A stretch of DNA of 64,000 nt from Chitiniphilus shinanonensis DSM 23277 (GCF_000374805.1 NZ_KB895344.1:1-64000); one strand, 5' to 3'; shown: positions 9,457 through 18,453, numbered from the stretch's first letter. Numbers and translations are program-made. Notes: a model not told the origin generated them from the letters alone.

Positions 9457-10290
9457 TCACCGGCGTTTCAACGCGGTGTAAAGCCGCGCCAGAGTGGGAC
9501 GGCGATACAGCCACAACCGGCTGGCCAGCCACGACGCGGGCTTGTCCTTCACCACCAGTCGGTGGATGTGCTCGCGGTCCTGTCCCGGCAGGTTGGCGCC
9601 GGGCACGGTGGTGTACAGGTGGCGGAAGCCCGCTTCGCGCGCGACGGCGAGGTAGTCGTCGTCGAAATAGCCCTGCGGCCAGCACAGCTGGTCGCTGGCG
9701 CCGCCCAGACGCGCGGCGAAGTCGGCGCGGCTGGCGGCCAGGTCCTCGGCGAGGCGCGCGCGCTTTTCGGCCGGGTCGGCGCACTGCTTGTCCCAGCGGG
9801 TGTGGCTGTGGGTGTGGCTATGGAATTCGAAGGTGCCGGCGGCCCGCATGGCGGCCACTTCGCTGGCGCGCACGATCACCTCGTCGGCGCGGCCCTCGGC
9901 GATGGCGGCCTTGCAGGCGCGATGGTCCGGCGTGGCCGGCAGTGGGCTGCTGTCGCCATCACCATTGCCGGCATGCGGGCGCGCCGGGCCGTCGCCGACC
10001 CAGCCGCTGACGGTGAACAGCACCGCGCGCTGGCCATGGCGCGCCAGCACCGGGTGGGCGTAGACCCAGTTGTCCAGGTAGCCGTCGTCGAAGGTGACCA
10101 GCACCGATTTGTCGGGCACCGCTTCGCCGGCCAGGAAACCGGCGAACTGCCGCGTGTTCAGCGTGGTGTAGCCGGCGCGCGCCAGCCAGCCCATGTGCTC
10201 GGCGAAGGTGGCGGGGCTGACGGTGACCAGCCCCGGTGCGGGCGATACATGGTGGTACATCAGCACCGGCACGGCGCGCGCGGCTTTCAT
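9457..10290 (-). CDS. Polysaccharide deacetylase family protein (NodB-like)
   Basis: A 277-residue carbohydrate esterase 4-type protein. VLVTFDDGYLDNWVYAHPVL holds the metal-binding/catalytic Asp pair, and FEFHSHTHSHTRWD holds the H-x3-H metal ligands. No signal peptide is evident (start MKAARAVPVLMYHH), so it could act in the cytoplasm or at the inner membrane on a glycolipid intermediate. In LPS clusters such enzymes N-deacetylate or trim sugars. It overlaps the preceding GT4 gene by 4 bp. Its substrate is not known. Confidence 0.85.
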   Translation of the reverse strand: MKAARAVPVLMYHHVSPAPGLVTVSPATFAEHMGWLARAGYTTLNTRQFAGFLAGEAVPDKSVLVTFDDGYLDNWVYAHPVLARHGQRAVLFTVSGWVGDGPARPHAGNGDGDSSPLPATPDHRACKAAIAEGRADEVIVRASEVAAMRAAGTFEFHSHTHSHTRWDKQCADPAEKRARLAEDLAASRADFAARLGGASDQLCWPQGYFDDDYLAVAREAGFRHLYTTVPGANLPGQDREHIHRLVVKDKPASWLASRLWLYRRPTLARLYTALKRR

Positions 10291-11381
10291 GCGTGCCCCC
10301 GTTCGGCCAGGCTCTTCAGGTAGAACGCCTCCATCTCGCCGGCCATGGTCGCCACGGCGAAGCGGGTGCGGGTGATGGCGCGGCCGGCTTCGCCCATACG
10401 CTGGCGTAGGGCGGGGTCGGCGATCAGCGTCTCCAGCGCGCCGCGCAGTGCGGGAACATCCTGTGCCGGCACCAACAGGCCGTTGACACCGTCCTCGATC
10501 ACCTCGGGCACGCCATCGACCCGGGTGCCGATCACCGGCAGGCCCATCGCCATTGCTTCGATGTACGAGGTGCCGAGCGCTTCCTGGTGGGTGGCGAGCG
10601 CGAACACGTCGCAGCCGCCCAGCACGTTGGCCACGTCGCGGCGCAGGCCCAGCAGGTGCACCCGGTCGGTCAGCCCCTCGCTGGCGAGCAGCGCGCTCAG
10701 GTTGTCGTACTGCGGGCCGTTGCCGGCCCACACCAGGTGCAGCGTCGGGTGCCGGGTCAGCAACGGCTTGGCGGCTTCCAGCAGTTCGCGGTGGCCTTTC
10801 TTGGCGCGCAGGATGGCCACGGTGCCGACCACGATGGCGTCGGCGGGCAGTTTCAGCTCGGCGCGCAGGGTGGAGGCCACCGGCTCCTGCGCCTGGATGC
10901 CGGTGTAGATGGTGGCGGCGTGCGCGGCGGGCACGCCTTCGCCGATCAGGTATTGCCTTACGTGCTCGCTGACCGACACCACGCGATGCGGCAGCCAGGT
11001 GTAGGTGGCGAGCGAGGTGAGCGGCAGCGCCAGGTGGCGGGTGCGCACGATCAGCGGGGTGCCCGCCAGCCGCCCGGCCATCCCGGCCAGCAGGCTGTCG
11101 CGCCCGCTGTGGGTGTTGAGCACGTCGAAGCGGCCGTGGCGCAGCAGCCGGCGCATGCGCCACACCGCGGCCAGGTCGGCGCCATTGCGCATGCGCACGT
11201 GGTGCACGGCATAGCCTTCGGCGGCCAGCCGCTCGCCGAGTTTGGCGCCAGGCTGGCATACCAGCTCCAGCGTGTGGCCGCGTTCGCGCAGGGCGACCAT
11301 TTCCTTGAAGGTGCGATGCTCCTGACCGCCCCAGCCCAGCGAGGATTCGGCGTGCAGGATGCGCAACGATTGTCTGTCCAT
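10287..11381 (-). CDS. Glycosyltransferase family 4
   Basis: A 364-residue GT-B enzyme. The N terminus ILHAESSLGWGGQEHRTFKE is the acceptor-side fold with the GT4 glycine loop. ATHQEALGTSYIEAMAMGLP and VIGTRVDGVPEVIEDG form the donor-binding signature. The ATG at 11381 was chosen because it starts the recognisable fold and lies 2 bp after the upstream stop; the frame is open further upstream without homology. Likely role is LPS core extension. Confidence 0.87.
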   Translation of the reverse strand: MDRQSLRILHAESSLGWGGQEHRTFKEMVALRERGHTLELVCQPGAKLGERLAAEGYAVHHVRMRNGADLAAVWRMRRLLRHGRFDVLNTHSGRDSLLAGMAGRLAGTPLIVRTRHLALPLTSLATYTWLPHRVVSVSEHVRQYLIGEGVPAAHAATIYTGIQAQEPVASTLRAELKLPADAIVVGTVAILRAKKGHRELLEAAKPLLTRHPTLHLVWAGNGPQYDNLSALLASEGLTDRVHLLGLRRDVANVLGGCDVFALATHQEALGTSYIEAMAMGLPVIGTRVDGVPEVIEDGVNGLLVPAQDVPALRGALETLIADPALRQRMGEAGRAITRTRFAVATMAGEMEAFYLKSLAERGHA

Positions 11382-11383
11382 GT

Positions 11384-12517
11384 TCAGGCGTCCAACAGCG
11401 CGGCGTACAGCGATTCCAGCTCGCCGGCCATGCGGGTCAGGGTATAGGGTTCGGCGGTGGCGCGGGCGGCGGCGCGCAGCGCGGGCCAGTCGGCGCGGCG
11501 CGCCAGCCATTCGCCCAGGCTGCGTTGCAGGCCGGCATCGTCCAGCGCGTCGTTCACCCAGCCGTTTTCGCCGGGGCGCACCCACTCGGCGGCGCCGCAC
11601 AGCGGCGAGGTGAAGATCGGCAGGCCGCTGGCCAGCGCTTCGACGCACACATTGGGGAACGGGTCGTACAGCGTTGGCAGGATCAGCGCGTCAGCAGCGC
11701 CGTACAGCGGCTTCACGTCGGGCAGGCCGCCCAGGAAGCGCACCCGTCCGGCCACGCCCAGGCGCTGTGCCAGCCGCTGGTAGCGCGGCGCGTGCTTGTC
11801 CTCGCCGGCGATCGCCAGGTGCAGGCCGGGATGGGGCGCGATGGCGCGCAGCGCGGCGGCCACGCCCTTGCGTTCGAAGCCGGAGCCGACGTAGGCCAGC
11901 AGCGGCGCGTCTTCGGGAATGCGGTGGTCGCGGCGCCAGCCTTCGCGATAGCGCGTGAGTTCGGGGTGGAACGAGCCGGTATCGACGCCGTTGTAGATCA
12001 CCGCCAGCCGTTCGGGCGCGACGTCGAAGCGCCGGGCGATCTGGTCGCGCACTAGCTGCGAGTTGCAGATCACCAGCCGCAATGCGGGATGGCGGAACAT
12101 GTCGGCTTCGGCGCGGCAGATATAGCGATGGTAGGGGCTGAGCGCGCGGGTCAGCCGGGCGGCCGGGCCCTGGATGCGCGCCAGCTGTTCCAGCCACACC
12201 GCGTGCACGCCGTCGCCGGCGCGGAAGATGGCGGCGCCGGGGATGCGCTCGTGGCTCTGCACCAGGTCGAATTCGCCGAAGCGCTGCTGCGCGGCGCGGG
12301 CGAATCCGGCGTCGCGCGACAGCCGGCCGACGTGCGGCGGGTCGATGGTTTCGCAGCGCCAGCCGGCGCCGCCGTCCTTCCATTGCCGCGCCAGCAGCGT
12401 CACGTCGAGCGCGCCGCGCTGCGCCAGGGCGTCGAGCGCCCGGCTGACGAAGCGTTCGGCGCCGCCGTGCGGGTTGTACTTCTGCCGCACGATGGCGAGC
12501 TTGATCGGTGACGTCAC
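11384..12517 (-). CDS. Glycosyltransferase family 4 (WaaG-like)
   Basis: A 377-residue GT4 protein starting IKLAIVRQKYNPHGGAERFV, a start common in betaproteobacterial WaaG-like LPS core hexosyltransferases. Donor-site motifs are LAYVGSGFERKGVAAALRAI and LPTLYDPFPNVCVEALASGL. It overlaps the upstream GT9 stop by 4 bp. Assignment to GT4 is strong; the core glucosyltransferase role is inferred from context. Confidence 0.87.
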   Translation of the reverse strand: MTSPIKLAIVRQKYNPHGGAERFVSRALDALAQRGALDVTLLARQWKDGGAGWRCETIDPPHVGRLSRDAGFARAAQQRFGEFDLVQSHERIPGAAIFRAGDGVHAVWLEQLARIQGPAARLTRALSPYHRYICRAEADMFRHPALRLVICNSQLVRDQIARRFDVAPERLAVIYNGVDTGSFHPELTRYREGWRRDHRIPEDAPLLAYVGSGFERKGVAAALRAIAPHPGLHLAIAGEDKHAPRYQRLAQRLGVAGRVRFLGGLPDVKPLYGAADALILPTLYDPFPNVCVEALASGLPIFTSPLCGAAEWVRPGENGWVNDALDDAGLQRSLGEWLARRADWPALRAAARATAEPYTLTRMAGELESLYAALLDA

Positions 12518-13596
12518 CGTCCGGTCTCCACGAGCAATTCATCCAGGGCCGCCAGCACGCGCTCGGGCGCGATGGCGACCAGGCAGTCGCTGATGCCGCA
12601 GCCGCCGCAGCCGTTCTGGCCACAGGGCCGGCAGCTGTAGGGGGCGGTGACCACCCGTTGCGGCACCTGCCACGGTCCCCATTCGATATCGCCCGAAGGG
12701 CCGAACAGCGCAACCACCGGCGTCTGCACCGCCGCCGCCAGGTGCATCGGCACCGAGTCGACGCCGACCAGCGCGCGCGCGCCGGCGATCAGGGCGCCCA
12801 GTTCCTTGAGCGACAACTGGCCGGACAGGTCGGCCACCGGCAGCGCCAGCCGGGTTTTCAGGTCGGCGATCCATTCCATCTCGTTGGGCGACGGCGCGGC
12901 CGACAGCACCACGCGGTCGCCGCGCGCGGTCAGCGCGTCGATCAGCGCCGCCATGCGCTCGACCGGCCACGCCTTGAACAGCCAGCGCGAGGTGGGGTGG
13001 ACCAGCAGGTAGCGCCCGTTGACGCCGGCCTGCGCCAGCTTGTCGGCGACGGCGCGCTCGGCGGCCTCGCCCGGCACGAAGCGCAGCGCGGTCGAATCCG
13101 CCGTGGGGCGGATGCCGATGCGGCGCAGCGCATCCAGGTGCAGTTCCACCGTGTGCCGGCGGTTGCCGCCGACCACGGGATACAGCGCGTCGAACGAGCG
13201 CTGCCACAGTTTCTGCGCGCGCTTGCCGTGCTTGCGCGATTGCGGCGCCACCGACAGCCGCGGCTTGAGCAGGCGGGTGAAGCGCGCGCCGTGCCAGTGG
13301 TCGGTCAGGTGGACGATCAGGTCGTAGTCGCGCGCCTTCAGCGCGCGGTACAGGCCGAGATAGGCGCGGGCCTGCGCCAGCCAGCCCAGCCCGCGCCAGT
13401 CGCGGCCGATGGTGTGCACCTGCGCCACGTGCGGGTGCAGCGTCAGCATCTCGCGGGTGTCGTGGTAGACCAGCGCATCGATTTCGATGCCGGGACAGGC
13501 GGCGGCCAGGGTGCTGAACACCGGCCCGGTCAGCAGCACGTCGCCGTGGTGACGCAACTTGATCACCAGGGCGCGGCGGATGCCCGGATCAGGCAC
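12514..13596 (-). CDS. Glycosyltransferase family 9, WaaQ-like (heptosyltransferase III type)
   Basis: About 360 residues. ALVIKLRHHGDVLLTGPVFS is the hallmark N terminus of WaaQ-type heptosyltransferases, and ALVGVDSVPMHLAAAVQTPV with VALFGPSGDIEWGPW forms the donor site. The tail contains CRPCGQNGCGGCG. I chose the GTG at 13596 because the homology starts there and it overlaps the epimerase stop by 8 bp. The longer open frame upstream (to 13749) lies inside the epimerase gene. Confidence 0.87.
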   Translation of the reverse strand: MPDPGIRRALVIKLRHHGDVLLTGPVFSTLAAACPGIEIDALVYHDTREMLTLHPHVAQVHTIGRDWRGLGWLAQARAYLGLYRALKARDYDLIVHLTDHWHGARFTRLLKPRLSVAPQSRKHGKRAQKLWQRSFDALYPVVGGNRRHTVELHLDALRRIGIRPTADSTALRFVPGEAAERAVADKLAQAGVNGRYLLVHPTSRWLFKAWPVERMAALIDALTARGDRVVLSAAPSPNEMEWIADLKTRLALPVADLSGQLSLKELGALIAGARALVGVDSVPMHLAAAVQTPVVALFGPSGDIEWGPWQVPQRVVTAPYSCRPCGQNGCGGCGISDCLVAIAPERVLAALDELLVETGR

Positions 13597-14593
13597 CGTG
13601 GTATTCCTTGAACCAGGCGACGAAGCGGCCCAGCCCCTGGTCCAGGCCGACGCGCGGCACCACGCCGGTGGCGGCTTCCAGCGCCGAGGTGTCGGCGTAG
13701 GTCTCCTCCACGTCGCCCGCCTGCATCGGCAGCAGGCGCTTGTCGGCATCGCGGCCGAGGTGGCGTTCCAGCGTGGCGATGAATTCGCCCAGCTCGGCCG
13801 GGTTGCTGCCGCCGATGTTGTACAGGCGATAGGGCGCCCAACTGCTGCCGTTGCGCGGGTGCATCACGTCGAAATCGGGATCGGGCGCGGCGGGACGGGT
13901 GAGCAGCGCCTCGATGCCGGCGACGATGTCGTCGATGTAGGTGAAGTCGCGCCGCATCCGGCCGTGGTTGTAGACGTCGATGGTCTCGCCGGCGACGATC
14001 TTCTGCGCGAACTTGTAGTAGGCCATGTCGGGCCGGCCCCACGGGCCGTACACGGTGAAGAAGCGCAGCCCGGTGACCGGCAGGCCGTAGAGGTGGGCGT
14101 AGCTGTGCGCCATCGCCTCGTTGGCTTTCTTGGTGGCGGCGTAGAAGCTGACCGGGTGCTCGGTGCTGTCGCTCTCGCGGAACGGCAGGCGGCGGTTGCC
14201 GCCGTAGACGCTGGACGAGCTGGCGAAGATCAGGTGGCCGACCCCGCCGTGGCGACAGCCTTCCAGCACGTGGGAAAAGCCGGTGAGGTTGGCGGCGTTG
14301 TAGGCCAGCGGGGCGTCGATGGAATAACGCACCCCGGCCTGCGCCGCCAGGTGCACCACCACGTCGTAACCGCCGTCGCGGATCACGTCGACGGTGCGCG
14401 GCTCGGCGATGTCCAGGGTGTCGAAGCTGAAGCCGGGCTGCGGCGTCAGCCGCGCCAGGCGGGCGTGTTTGAGGGCGGGATCGTAGTAGCTGTTGAGGCT
14501 GTCGAGGCCGTGGACCTGGTGACCGAGCGCGAGCAGGCGCTCGGAAAGATGCATGCCGATGAAACCGGCGGCACCGGTGACCAGAATCTTCAT
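13589..14593 (-). CDS. NAD-dependent epimerase, UDP-glucuronate 4-epimerase-like
   Basis: A 334-residue short-chain dehydrogenase/reductase of the extended type. It has the Rossmann motif TGAAGFIGMHLSERLLALGH, the catalytic Ser region FASSSSVYGG and the YxxxK pair in SFYAATKKANEAMAHSY. RFFTVYGPWGRPDMAYYKFA is characteristic of UDP-glucuronate/galacturonate epimerases. It would supply a nucleotide-sugar for the LPS genes that follow it. It is the first gene of this minus-strand operon. Confidence 0.88.
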   Translation of the reverse strand: MKILVTGAAGFIGMHLSERLLALGHQVHGLDSLNSYYDPALKHARLARLTPQPGFSFDTLDIAEPRTVDVIRDGGYDVVVHLAAQAGVRYSIDAPLAYNAANLTGFSHVLEGCRHGGVGHLIFASSSSVYGGNRRLPFRESDSTEHPVSFYAATKKANEAMAHSYAHLYGLPVTGLRFFTVYGPWGRPDMAYYKFAQKIVAGETIDVYNHGRMRRDFTYIDDIVAGIEALLTRPAAPDPDFDVMHPRNGSSWAPYRLYNIGGSNPAELGEFIATLERHLGRDADKRLLPMQAGDVEETYADTSALEAATGVVPRVGLDQGLGRFVAWFKEYHGA

Positions 14594-14654
14594 GGGAGAC
14601 CTGAGGCTTGTGGCCGTCGGAAAGGATGGCGGATTATATCAAGGCAGGAGCGGT

Positions 14655-14848
14655 GAAGAGGGAAGGGAGAAGGGGGAAGGGCAAAACCGGGCTTAGAGCC
14701 GCTAACAAAACCGTCCTGGCAAGAAGCGCGAAACGCAGACAGTACGTGTAGTACGGCAAGTTCGCGTGACGCCGCCAGGACGGTTTTGTTAGCGGCTCTG
14801 GATGCCGCGCAGGGTTTGCCCTTCCCTCTTCCCTCTTCCCTCTTCCCC
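14655..14848. repeat. Long palindromic element with purine/pyrimidine-rich ends
   Basis: A perfect 25-bp inverted repeat (14696-14720 against 14774-14798; left arm begins GAGCCGCTAACAAAACC) surrounds a 53-base centre that contains smaller inverted pieces (GCGCGAA/TTCGCG). The outer flanks are complementary A/G-rich (left, gaagagggaaggg) and C/T-rich (right, cttccctcttccc) runs. It lies between the divergently transcribed epimerase and GT2 genes and contains no open gene. Confidence 0.85.
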
Positions 14849-14886
14849 TCCAGGCATTTTCCCTTTTTCGTGACCCGCTCCCTTCC

Positions 14887-15666
14887 ATGACTTCTCCCAC
14901 CCTGGGCGTCGCCCTGATCACCAAGAACGCCGCGCGGCGCCTGCCCGAGTGTCTGACGGCGCTGGCGTTCGCCGACCGCATCGTCGTGCTGGATTCGGGC
15001 AGCGACGACGATACCGTCGCCATCGCCCGCGCCCATGGCGCGTTGGTCGAGGTATCGCCGGACTGGCCGGGCTTCGGGGTGCAGAAGAACCGCGCGCTGG
15101 CGCTGCTCGATACCGACTGGCTGCTGCTGATCGACGCCGACGAGGTGGTCACACCCGAGCTGGCGGCGTCGATCCGCGCGGTGCTGGCCAACCCCGCGCA
15201 CGCGGTCTACGCGCTCAATCGGCTGTCGTCGTTCTGCGGGCACTGGATGCGCCATGCCGGCTGGTTCCCCGACTGGATTCCCCGCCTGTTCCGCCGTGGC
15301 GCGGCGCGCTTCTCGGACGACCTGGTGCACGAGCGGCTGCTGTTCGAGGGCGGCGCCGGCCGGCTGGACGGCCTGCTGCTGCACTATTCCTACGAGGATC
15401 ACGCCGACGTGCTGCGCAAGCTGGACGCCTACTCCACCGCCGGCGCCCGCCAGCGCTTCGCGCGCGGCCAGCGCGGCGGGCTGGGCAAGGCCATCCTGCG
15501 CGGCGGGTGGGCGTTCGTGCGCACCTACTTCATCAAACGCGGCTTCCTCGACGGCGCGGCCGGCTTCCAGGTGGCGATGTTCAACGCGGAGACGGTGTAT
15601 TACCGGTTCTTGAAGCTGGCGGCGATGGAGCGGGAGGGGCGAGGAGCCCGTAACCCCAAATCTTGA
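14887..15666 (+). CDS. Glycosyltransferase family 2, WaaE/KdtX-like
   Basis: A 259-residue GT-A enzyme. The N terminus LGVALITKNAARRLPECLTA and the motif LLLIDADEVVTPEL (DxD-type metal site) fit the WaaE/LgtF group, which adds a beta-1,4-glucose to inner-core heptose. Length is normal. The final residues (NPKS) and the TGA stop are encoded by inverted-repeat copy 3, so the ancestral C terminus may have been replaced. It faces msbA across that element. Confidence 0.87.
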   Translation: MTSPTLGVALITKNAARRLPECLTALAFADRIVVLDSGSDDDTVAIARAHGALVEVSPDWPGFGVQKNRALALLDTDWLLLIDADEVVTPELAASIRAVLANPAHAVYALNRLSSFCGHWMRHAGWFPDWIPRLFRRGAARFSDDLVHERLLFEGGAGRLDGLLLHYSYEDHADVLRKLDAYSTAGARQRFARGQRGGLGKAILRGGWAFVRTYFIKRGFLDGAAGFQVAMFNAETVYYRFLKLAAMEREGRGARNPKS

Positions 15667-15860
15667 AACACAGAGGGCACAGAGAACACAGAGCGCCACG
15701 GAGAAAACCAGAGAAAACAGAGAGAGCAAGTCAGCGTCATTCACGGTGGCTTCATCTACGCAGAAGACGCGCGTAGCGCCTTTCTTCTTCCCCTCTGCCT
15801 TTCGGTTTTCTCTGTGAAACTCCGTGTTCTCTGTGCCCTCTGTGTTTCAAGATCTGGGTT
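15652..15860. repeat. Inverted-repeat element, copy 3 of 4
   Basis: The left arm begins AACCCCAAATCTTGAAACAC and the right arm ends TTTCAAGATCTGGGTT, with multiple ACACAGAG/CTCTGTGT units between. It sits between two convergent genes, the GT2 gene (plus) and msbA (minus). It could act as a shared 3' hairpin for both transcripts. It supplies the stop codon of the GT2 gene. Confidence 0.87.
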
Positions 15861-15876
15861 TGACTTTACCCGCGCG

Positions 15877-17613
15877 TCACCCCTCGCTGAACTGCGCGGC
15901 GTGCATCTGGGCGTAGATGCCGCCTTGCGCCAGCAGGTCGGTGTGGCGGCCGCTTTCGATGACGCGGCCTTCGCGCAGCACCAGGATGCGGTCGACGTTT
16001 TCGATGGTCGACAGCCGGTGCGCGATCACCACCGTGGTGCGCGATTTCATCAGGTTTTCCAGCGCGGACTGCACCTTGCGTTCCGACTCGGTGTCGAGCG
16101 CGCTGGTGGCTTCGTCCAGGATCAGGATCGGCGCGTCCTTGTACAGCGCACGGGCGATCGCCAGGCGCTGGCGCTGGCCGCCGGACAAGCGCACGCCGTT
16201 CTCGCCCAGCTCGGTGTCGAAGCCCTGCGGCATGGTCTCGATGAACTCCAGCGCGAACGCGGCCTCGGCGGCGGCACGCACCCGGGCGTGGTCCGGCGCC
16301 GGGTCGCCGTAGGCGATGTTGGCGGTGACGCTGTCGTTGAACAGCACTACGTCCTGGCTGACCAGGGCGAACTGGCGGCGCAGGTCGGCCAGGCGATAGT
16401 CGTGCAGCGGCACGCCGTCCAGGCGGATCTCGCCGTGCTCCAGGTCGTAGAAGCGCGGCAGCAGGTTGGCCAGCGTGGTCTTGCCGCTGCCGGATTTGCC
16501 GACCAGCGCCACCGATTCGCCGGGGGCGATGGCGAAGGTCAGGTCGTTGAGCGCGTTGCGCTCGCCGCCGGCATAGGCGAACACCACATGGTCGAAGTCG
16601 AGCCGGCCCTCGGCGCGCGTCAGCGCTCGCGTGCCACGGTCGCGCTCGACGTCCTGATCGAGGATGCCGAACACCGATTCGGCGGCGGCCAGGCCCTTGT
16701 GCAGCTGCTCGTTGAGCTTGGTGATGCTCTTGAGCGGTGCCTGCATCATCATCATCGCCGAGATGAACGAGACGAAGGCGCCTGCGGTCAGCTCGCCGGC
16801 CTGCGCGCGCAGGCTGGCGAAATAGATGATCACCGCCAGCGTGGCGCCGATCAGCAGCATGATCAGGCTGGAATTCATGCTGGAGGTGGCGGTCTGCTTG
16901 ACGTTCACGTGGCGCAGCCGATTGTTCACCTTGCCGAAGCGTTTGCGCTCGTAGCTTTCGCCGCCGAAGATCTTCACCACCCGCTGGCCGGAGAATGCCT
17001 CGTCCAGCGTGCGCGTCATCTCGCCCACGCTCTGCTGCGATTCGCGCGCCAGCCGGCGCTGGCGTTTGCCGACCAGCCGGATGCTGGTGACCACGCCGGG
17101 GATCAGCACCACGCACAGCAGTGTCAGCCGCCAGTCGTGGTACAGCATCACGCCGAGGAAGATCACCACCGACAGCGCGTCGCGGATGAAGGTGGTCATG
17201 ATCTGCGCGCCGGCCAGCATGATCTGGTTCACGTCGTTGGTGACGCGCGACAGCAGTACGCCCACCGACGACTGGTCGAAGAAGCGCACCGGCATGTTGA
17301 TCATGCGCGCGAACATATGGTCGCGCAGGTCGCACACCACGCGGGTGGTCAGCCAGTTGCTGGTGTATTCGTTGCCGAAGTTGGTCGCCATCCGCAGCAC
17401 GGCCAGGCCGAAGATCTGCGCCGGGATCACCCACGCCGCGGTGGTGGTCAGTGCTTCGGCCTTCAGGTTCTGGTCGACCAGCGGCTTGAGCAGCAGCGAC
17501 ATCGCGCCGTCCACCCCGGCCGCCAGCCCCAGGCAGACCATGTTGAACAGCACCACGGCCCAGTACGGCTTGATGTGTTGCAGGACGCGGATGTAGAGCT
17601 GGCGATTGGTCAT
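15877..17613 (-). CDS. msbA: MsbA, lipid A-core flippase (ABC exporter)
   Basis: A 578-residue half-transporter from the ATG at 17613 (MTNRQLYIRV); a frame-consistent start at 17643 is less likely. About six N-terminal transmembrane helices precede an ATPase domain with Walker A GKSGSGKTTL, signature LSGGQRQRLAIARALYKDAP and Walker B ILILDEATSALD. A homodimer flips lipid A-core across the inner membrane. Proximity to the LPS core genes and lpxC supports the assignment over other exporters. Confidence 0.93.
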   Translation of the reverse strand: MTNRQLYIRVLQHIKPYWAVVLFNMVCLGLAAGVDGAMSLLLKPLVDQNLKAEALTTTAAWVIPAQIFGLAVLRMATNFGNEYTSNWLTTRVVCDLRDHMFARMINMPVRFFDQSSVGVLLSRVTNDVNQIMLAGAQIMTTFIRDALSVVIFLGVMLYHDWRLTLLCVVLIPGVVTSIRLVGKRQRRLARESQQSVGEMTRTLDEAFSGQRVVKIFGGESYERKRFGKVNNRLRHVNVKQTATSSMNSSLIMLLIGATLAVIIYFASLRAQAGELTAGAFVSFISAMMMMQAPLKSITKLNEQLHKGLAAAESVFGILDQDVERDRGTRALTRAEGRLDFDHVVFAYAGGERNALNDLTFAIAPGESVALVGKSGSGKTTLANLLPRFYDLEHGEIRLDGVPLHDYRLADLRRQFALVSQDVVLFNDSVTANIAYGDPAPDHARVRAAAEAAFALEFIETMPQGFDTELGENGVRLSGGQRQRLAIARALYKDAPILILDEATSALDTESERKVQSALENLMKSRTTVVIAHRLSTIENVDRILVLREGRVIESGRHTDLLAQGGIYAQMHAAQFSEG

Positions 17614-17707
17614 GGCGGAAGCGGCTGGGAGGAAGGCGGTCATTATAACGGGCGCCGCCCGCCCGGACGCGCGGGCGGATCGGCGCGGGCGCGGCGGCGT
17701 GGCGGGG

Positions 17708-18430
17708 TCAGAAATCGCCGTAGCGCGCCTGGAGCAGCGCGATCAGCGTGGCGCCGGCCGTTTCGGTGCGCAGCACGCGCGGGCCCAGCACCAGCCCGGT
17801 CCAGCCGGCAGCCACGGCGGCGGCTTCTTCGTCGGGCGACAGGCCGCCCTCGGGGCCGACCAGTAGCACCACGCGTGCCGCGTGCGCGGGCAGGTCGGCG
17901 AGCCGGGTGGCGCCGCGCGGCGACAGCAGCAGTTTCAGGTCGGCCTGCGGCGGCGTCGCCAGCAGCTCGGCCAGGTCGCGTACCGTGGCCACCTCGGGCA
18001 CCCGGGTGCGGCCGCTTTGCTCGCAGGCGGCGGCGGCCACGCCCTGCCAGTGGGCACGACGCTTCTCGGCGCGCTCGCCGGCCATGCGGCCCTGGGTGTA
18101 GGCGCTGTTCACCGGCGCGATGCGGCCGACGCCCAGCTCGGTGGCCTTCTGGATGGCGTAGTCCATGCGCTCGGCCGCCGCCACCGCCTGCACCAGCGTG
18201 ATGTCCAGCGGCGACTCGCGCCCGACGGCGTGATGCGCGCCGACGGCGACCTCCACCGAGCGTTTGCCCATCTGCGTGACCGTGGCGTCGTACTCGCCGC
18301 CGCGCCCGTCGAACAACGTCAGCGCATCGCCCGGTTGCAGCCGCAACACCTGCACATGGCGCGCGGCCTCTTCGGGCAGGGACAGGTTGGCGCCGCTGGC
18401 GAGCGGCAGGTCGAGATACAGGCGGGGCAT
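17708..18430 (-). CDS. rsmE: RsmE, 16S rRNA m3U1498 methyltransferase
   Basis: A 240-residue SPOUT-family methyltransferase. The start MPRLYLDLPLASG at 18430 opens the N-terminal PUA-like domain. The C-terminal knot carries VVLLVGPEGGLSPDEEAAAV and LVLGPRVLRTETAGATLIAL, the SAM-binding loop of RsmE. It methylates U1498 in the decoding region of 16S rRNA. It follows the small membrane gene by 23 bp. Confidence 0.94.
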   Translation of the reverse strand: MPRLYLDLPLASGANLSLPEEAARHVQVLRLQPGDALTLFDGRGGEYDATVTQMGKRSVEVAVGAHHAVGRESPLDITLVQAVAAAERMDYAIQKATELGVGRIAPVNSAYTQGRMAGERAEKRRAHWQGVAAAACEQSGRTRVPEVATVRDLAELLATPPQADLKLLLSPRGATRLADLPAHAARVVLLVGPEGGLSPDEEAAAVAAGWTGLVLGPRVLRTETAGATLIALLQARYGDF

Positions 18431-18453
18431 GGGCGGGAACGGAAGTGGGGGAA

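Noticed and set aside
14696-14798. Integron attC site, because GCTAAC and GTTAGC end the 25-bp arms
   Set aside because: The bases do not fit the RYYYAAC/GTTRRRY core exactly, the arms are perfectly complementary rather than imperfect, and no integrase or cassette array is near.
14590-15744. A 384-codon minus-strand frame across the GT2 gene, containing peptides such as LCALCVSRFG
   Set aside because: It is antisense to the GT2 gene and reads through repeat elements; the LCALCVSR-type peptide is the translation of the repeat arms, which often produces false proteins.
15814-18201. A 795-codon open frame on the plus strand, antisense to msbA and rsmE
   Set aside because: It is the mirror of two clear genes in GC-rich DNA, with composition rich in His, Gln, Arg and no domain. 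Many similar long antisense frames occur across the window and were left out.
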